Shown here in pieces: positions 60,892-64,000 of a DNA stretch of 64,000 bases (its first letter is position 1; each line of letters starts with the position of its first letter). The stretch lies in NCBI RefSeq assembly GCF_040147005.1, contig NZ_JAMSHO010000001.1, positions 3,348,001 through 3,412,000 of the forward strand, written 5' to 3'. The translations under genes and the position numbers were made by a program. A model generated the notes under the pieces. That model did no database searches and was not told the DNA's origin. It saw nothing but the letters and a program-made list of their open reading frames with translations. The DNA comes from Halomonas sp. H10-9-1. Lineage in GTDB: Bacteria; Pseudomonadota; Gammaproteobacteria; Pseudomonadales; Halomonadaceae.

Positions 60892-62042
60892 CTTCGACGC
60901 CGCCACAGGACGAGCTGACCCCGCTGTTTCACGACATGATCTGCCGCTTCCTCGACCAGGAGGTGGCGCCCCACTACGACGCCTGGGAGGAGGCCGGCGA
61001 GGTGCCCCGCGAGCTGTGGCGGCGCATGGGCGAGGCGGGGCTGCTGGGCATCGACATGCCGGAGCCGCTGGGCGGTGCCGGCGCCGACTTCGCCATCACC
61101 CAGCGGGTCATCGAGGAGATCTCGCGGCGTGGCTTCGGCGGCCTGGCCAGCGCCTACAACATCCACGCCAATATCGTCATGCCCTACCTGCTGCATATCG
61201 CCACCCCGGCGCAGCAGCAACGCTGGCTGCCGGCCATGGCCAGCGGCGAGGCGATCGGCGCCATCGCCATGACCGAGCCCGGTGCCGGCAGCGACCTGGC
61301 CGGCATGCAGAGCCGCGCCCGACGCACCGAGAGCGGCTGGCGACTGGACGGCGGCAAGATTTTCATCACCAACGGCCAGGTGGCCGACATGGTGATCGTC
61401 TGCGCCAAGACCGACCCCGAGGCCGGCGCCAGGGGGGTCTCGCTGTTCCTGGTCGACACCGCCCTGCCCGGCTTCTCGCGCGGCCAGCCGATCAAGAAGA
61501 TCGGCCAGCATGCCAGCGACACCGCCGAGCTGTTCTTCGACGGCATCGAGCTGCCACGGGAGGCCCTGCTCGGCGAGGAGGGCCGCGGCTTCGCCTATCT
61601 GATGCAGGAACTGCCCCGGGAGCGCCTCGGCGTCGGCACCCAGGCCCTGGGTGCCATGGAGGGGGCCCTGGCGCTGACCCTGGAATACGTCAGGGAGCGC
61701 CGCGCCTTCGGCCAGCGGGTGGGCGACTTCCAGAACACCCGCTTCACCCTGGCCGGCGTGCAGGCCGACATCGCGATGGCGCGCGCCTACCTGGAGAAGT
61801 GCATGGCGCAGTACCGCCAGGGCAGCATGGGCCCCACCGAGGCCGCCATCCTCAAGCTGCGCCTCACCGAAATGCAGTGCGCCACCGCCGATACCTGCCT
61901 GCAGCTGTTCGGCGGCTACGGCTACACCCGCGAATATCCCATCTCGCGCTTCTATCTGGATGCCCGGGTGCAGACCATCTATGCCGGCACTTCCGAGATC
62001 ATGAAGGAGGTCGTTGCCCGCTCGATGCTGGGCAAGGCCTGA
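60888..62042 (+). CDS. Acyl-CoA dehydrogenase
   Basis: 384 residues from GTG 60888. FAD-dependent oxidation of acyl-CoA to enoyl-CoA. Features: AMTEPGAGSDLAGMQSRARR, KIFITNGQVADMVIVCAKT, the QLFGGYGYTREYPISRFYLD signature and RVQTIYAGTSEIMKEVVARS. The Glu used as base in MCAD-type enzymes (YEGT) is Ala here, so the base is likely the helix-G Glu used by isovaleryl- and long-chain-type enzymes. Second gene of the acyl-CoA operon. Confidence 0.93.
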   Translation: MTSTPPQDELTPLFHDMICRFLDQEVAPHYDAWEEAGEVPRELWRRMGEAGLLGIDMPEPLGGAGADFAITQRVIEEISRRGFGGLASAYNIHANIVMPYLLHIATPAQQQRWLPAMASGEAIGAIAMTEPGAGSDLAGMQSRARRTESGWRLDGGKIFITNGQVADMVIVCAKTDPEAGARGVSLFLVDTALPGFSRGQPIKKIGQHASDTAELFFDGIELPREALLGEEGRGFAYLMQELPRERLGVGTQALGAMEGALALTLEYVRERRAFGQRVGDFQNTRFTLAGVQADIAMARAYLEKCMAQYRQGSMGPTEAAILKLRLTEMQCATADTCLQLFGGYGYTREYPISRFYLDARVQTIYAGTSEIMKEVVARSMLGKA

Positions 62043-62057
62043 CACTGGAGAATTCCC

Positions 62058-63245
62058 ATGCACCTTGATTCCGTCGTCATCCTGGGGGGAGCCCGCACCG
62101 CCATCGGCGGCTTCGGCGGCAGCCTCTCGGGCCTCGCCCCCCATGAGCTCGGCACCGTCACCGCCCGGGAGGCGCTTGCGCGTGCCGGCGTCGAGGCCGC
62201 GGCCATCGACCACGCCGTCTACGGCCATATCATCACCACCGGCCCCCAGGACGCCTACCTGGCCCGGCATATCGCCCGGGCGGCCGGCGTGCACGACGAG
62301 GCCGGCGCCTTCAACGTCAACCGCTTGTGCGGCTCCGGGGTGCAGGCCCTGCTCTCCGCCGCCCAGCAGATCGCCCTGGGCGACAGCCGCCTGGCCCTGG
62401 CCGGTGGCGCCGAGTCCATGAGCCGCGGCGCCTACCTGCTGCCTCCCCAGGCGCGTAGCGGCCTGCGCATGGGCCACGCCAGCGTCACCGACCTGACCCT
62501 GGGCATCCTCAGCGACCCCTTCGACAGCGGCCATATGGGCTGCACCGCCGAGAACATCGCCAGCCGCTACGGCCTGAGTCGCGAGGCGGTGGACCGCTTC
62601 GCCATGCAGAGCCACCACAAGGCGGCCCGAGCCATCGCCGAGGGGCGCTTCGCGGCGCAGATCGTGCCGGTAACCGTGCGCGAGGGGAAGCAGGAGCGCG
62701 TCTTCGACCGCGACGAGCACGTGCGCGACGGCGTCACCCTGGAGGACCTGGCCCGGCTCAGGCCCGCCTTCCAGAAGGAGGGGCTGGTCACCGCCGGCAA
62801 CGCCTCGGGCCTCAACGACGGGGCGGCCAGCCTGGTGCTGGCCAGCGCCGAGGAGGCCGAGCGCCGTGGTCTGACGCCCCGGGCGCGGCTGATCACCGGC
62901 ACCGTCGCCGGGGTCGAGCCGCACCTGATGGGGCTGGGGCCGATTCCCGCCGTGCGCCGCTGCCTGGAGCAGGCCGGCCTGACCATCGGCGATATCGATG
63001 TCATCGAGTCCAACGAGGCCTTCGCCGCCCAGGCCATGGCGGTGGCCGAGGAGCTGGCGTTTCCGGCAGAGAAGCTCAACCCCAACGGCGGCGCCGTGGG
63101 CCTTGGCCACCCGGTGGGCGCCACCGGCGCCATCCTGGTGATCAAGGCGCTGGCCGAGCTCGAGCGCACCGGCGGCCGCTACGGCCTGATCACCCTGTGC
63201 ATCGGCGGCGGCCAGGGCATCGCCCTGCTCATCGAGCGCTGTTGA
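62058..63245 (+). CDS. Thiolase (acetyl-CoA C-acyltransferase)
   Basis: 395 residues. The nucleophile Cys91 lies in NVNRLCGSGVQAL; the second-domain signatures are NASGLNDGAASLVLASAEEA, NPNGGAVGLGHPVGATGA (His) and LCIGGGQGIALLIE (second catalytic Cys). Cleaves 3-ketoacyl-CoA with CoA to release acetyl-CoA, or works in reverse. With the synthetase and dehydrogenase it gives three of the steps of beta-oxidation; hydratase and hydroxyacyl-CoA dehydrogenase genes are not here. Confidence 0.94.
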   Translation: MHLDSVVILGGARTAIGGFGGSLSGLAPHELGTVTAREALARAGVEAAAIDHAVYGHIITTGPQDAYLARHIARAAGVHDEAGAFNVNRLCGSGVQALLSAAQQIALGDSRLALAGGAESMSRGAYLLPPQARSGLRMGHASVTDLTLGILSDPFDSGHMGCTAENIASRYGLSREAVDRFAMQSHHKAARAIAEGRFAAQIVPVTVREGKQERVFDRDEHVRDGVTLEDLARLRPAFQKEGLVTAGNASGLNDGAASLVLASAEEAERRGLTPRARLITGTVAGVEPHLMGLGPIPAVRRCLEQAGLTIGDIDVIESNEAFAAQAMAVAEELAFPAEKLNPNGGAVGLGHPVGATGAILVIKALAELERTGGRYGLITLCIGGGQGIALLIERC

Positions 63246-63354
63246 TCGGCGACCTGTTGGAGAGCGGCGTGCGCCTGGTCGACGAGATCCCCAAGACCAG
63301 CGTCAGACCAGCGTCGACAAGCTCGACAAGCAGCGCATCCGTCAGGAGATATAG
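63242..63354 (+). pseudogene. C-terminal remnant of an acyl-CoA ligase, with an 11-bp duplication
   Basis: The frame from 63242 reads LLESGVRLVDEIPKTSV, the C-terminal region of fatty-acyl-CoA ligases that normally continues GK-x-D/N-K. Directly after, AGACCAGCGTC is duplicated (63294-63304 and 63305-63315), which shifts the frame. Removing one copy gives PKTSVDKLDKQRIRQEI and a stop at 63352-63354, a natural ligase end. The rest of that ligase gene is missing. The normal catalytic Gly-Lys reads Asp-Lys, so the parent may already have been altered. Confidence 0.8.
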
Positions 63355-64000
63355 GCCAGGCTCCCCCGCCGATAGGCGGCGGGGGTATCCCCGGTCCAGC
63401 CACGGAAGGCGCGGCTGAAGCAGGCCTGGTCCTCGAAGCCGAGCCGTTCGGCGATGCCGGTCAGCGGCTGGTCACTGCGGGTCAGTGCCTGGATGGCGAC
63501 ATCCCGCCGACACTCATCCTTGACCGCCTGGAAGCGAGTGCCCTCCGCGGCCAGGCGCCGCGACAGGGTGCGCACCGACATATGCAGCGCCGCGGCCACC
63601 TCCGCCACGCTGGCCGCATAGGCGCCGTGGCGGGTCAGGTGCTCGCGCACCCGGTGGGAGAGCAGGCGCTCCTCGAAGGAAACATAGAACCAGTCCGCCG
63701 GGGCGCGCTGCAGGAAGGCGCCCAGGTGTCGCTTGGTCTGGCGGATTGGCTCGTCGAGGATCGCCCGATCGAAGTAGATGGCGGTCTGGGGGCGGTCGAA
63801 GCGCAGTCGACCGGGATAGAAGTAACGGTAGTCGGCGCTGTGCTCGGGCTCGGCATAGGCGCACTCCAGGGTGATCGGCGGAATCTTGCGGGCGATCATC
63901 CAGGAGGCGATGCCGTGCAGCAGCTTGAGCATCAGCTCATGCACCAGGATGCGGCTGCCCGCCGGTGGCCGGTGCTCTACCAGGCCGATACGCACCAGAT
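63342..64000 (-). CDS. AraC-family regulator, C-terminal part (cut by window end)
   Basis: The frame is open to the window edge; about 219 C-terminal residues are seen, while full-length members have about 330-350. The C-terminal double helix-turn-helix is complete (VAEVAAALHMSVRTLSRRLA, then LTGIAERLGFEDQACFSRAF and RGWTGDTPAAYRRG). The part before it (LVHELMLKLLHGIASWMIAR, then ECAYAEPEHSADYRYFYPGR) matches the arabinose-binding-like domain of OruR/ArgR-type regulators. It converges with the acyl-CoA operon and is its probable regulator. The end overlaps the ligase remnant by 13 bases. Confidence 0.88.
   Translation of the reverse strand, partial: LVRIGLVEHRPPAGSRILVHELMLKLLHGIASWMIARKIPPITLECAYAEPEHSADYRYFYPGRLRFDRPQTAIYFDRAILDEPIRQTKRHLGAFLQRAPADWFYVSFEERLLSHRVREHLTRHGAYAASVAEVAAALHMSVRTLSRRLAAEGTRFQAVKDECRRDVAIQALTRSDQPLTGIAERLGFEDQACFSRAFRGWTGDTPAAYRRGSLAYIS

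Noticed and set aside
60792..63110. 772-codon open frame on the minus strand
   Set aside because: It lies antisense to the acyl-CoA dehydrogenase and thiolase genes and is rich in Gly, Ala, His and Gln as expected from the complement of GC-rich codons. No family features.

Overview
The window reads as a chromosome segment of a high-GC gammaproteobacterium, most likely Halomonas or a close halomonad. This rests on the glnA - DUF4124 - ntrB - ntrC order, TRAP-like carboxylate (TctABC) and amino-acid type ABC transporters, a sodium/neurotransmitter-type symporter, Zur-type zinc uptake genes and a GC-rich third-codon pattern almost throughout. No rRNA, tRNA or CRISPR array was seen.

Layout. 1-1.6 kb: the right end of a Wadjet-type defence locus (jetD, with the last codons of the gene before it) and a decayed Phd/ParE toxin-antitoxin remnant. 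1.6-6.8 kb, minus strand: a carboxylate catabolic operon (tctABC, class III CoA-transferase, HMG-CoA-lyase-type enzyme). 7-12.4 kb: nitrogen control (ntrC, ntrB, a DUF4124 lipo/periplasmic protein, glnA) with a sigma-54 promoter and NtrC operators visible in the DNA. 12.4-17 kb: a glycosyltransferase-like gene, typA/bipA, a small conserved protein and an NSS-family symporter. 17.2-23.6 kb: a branched-chain-amino-acid-type ABC transporter with its binding protein on the opposite strand, followed by a C45 autoproteolytic acyl-amide hydrolase. 23.7-25.4 kb: small single genes. 25.5-31.9 kb: a UTRA-regulated ABC transporter operon that also encodes a phosphodiesterase/alkaline-phosphatase-fold enzyme and a HAD phosphatase, with a matched pair of inverted operators in the divergent promoter region.

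32.1-43.9 kb is the most unusual part: a candidate defence operon of a RapA/SNF2-like helicase, a very long beta-class DNA methyltransferase, an OLD/RecF-like ATPase overlapping a DUF4276 (TOPRIM-like) protein, a 44-codon and a 64-codon gene, and a type III Res-like helicase-nuclease. From the methyltransferase onward the genes are joined by 1-8 base overlaps. The central third of the methyltransferase and the ATPase/DUF4276 pair are AT-rich against a GC-rich background, so the operon looks assembled from parts of different origin. Gene debris lies on both sides.

44-64 kb: molybdate-type transporter and Mop protein; ferric-reductase-like flavoprotein; MFS transporter and cytochrome b561; a SAM methyltransferase gene split by an IS110/IS1111-type element; aldo/keto reductase; a Ubi-type hydroxylase preceded by a 15-bp repeat; the zinc operon znuCBA preceded by a Zur box and a previously unmarked 49-codon His/Arg-rich membrane peptide gene; an MntA/HepT toxin-antitoxin pair; and an acyl-CoA catabolic operon (binding protein, acyl-CoA synthetase, acyl-CoA dehydrogenase, thiolase, and a broken ligase fragment) facing a truncated AraC regulator at the right edge.
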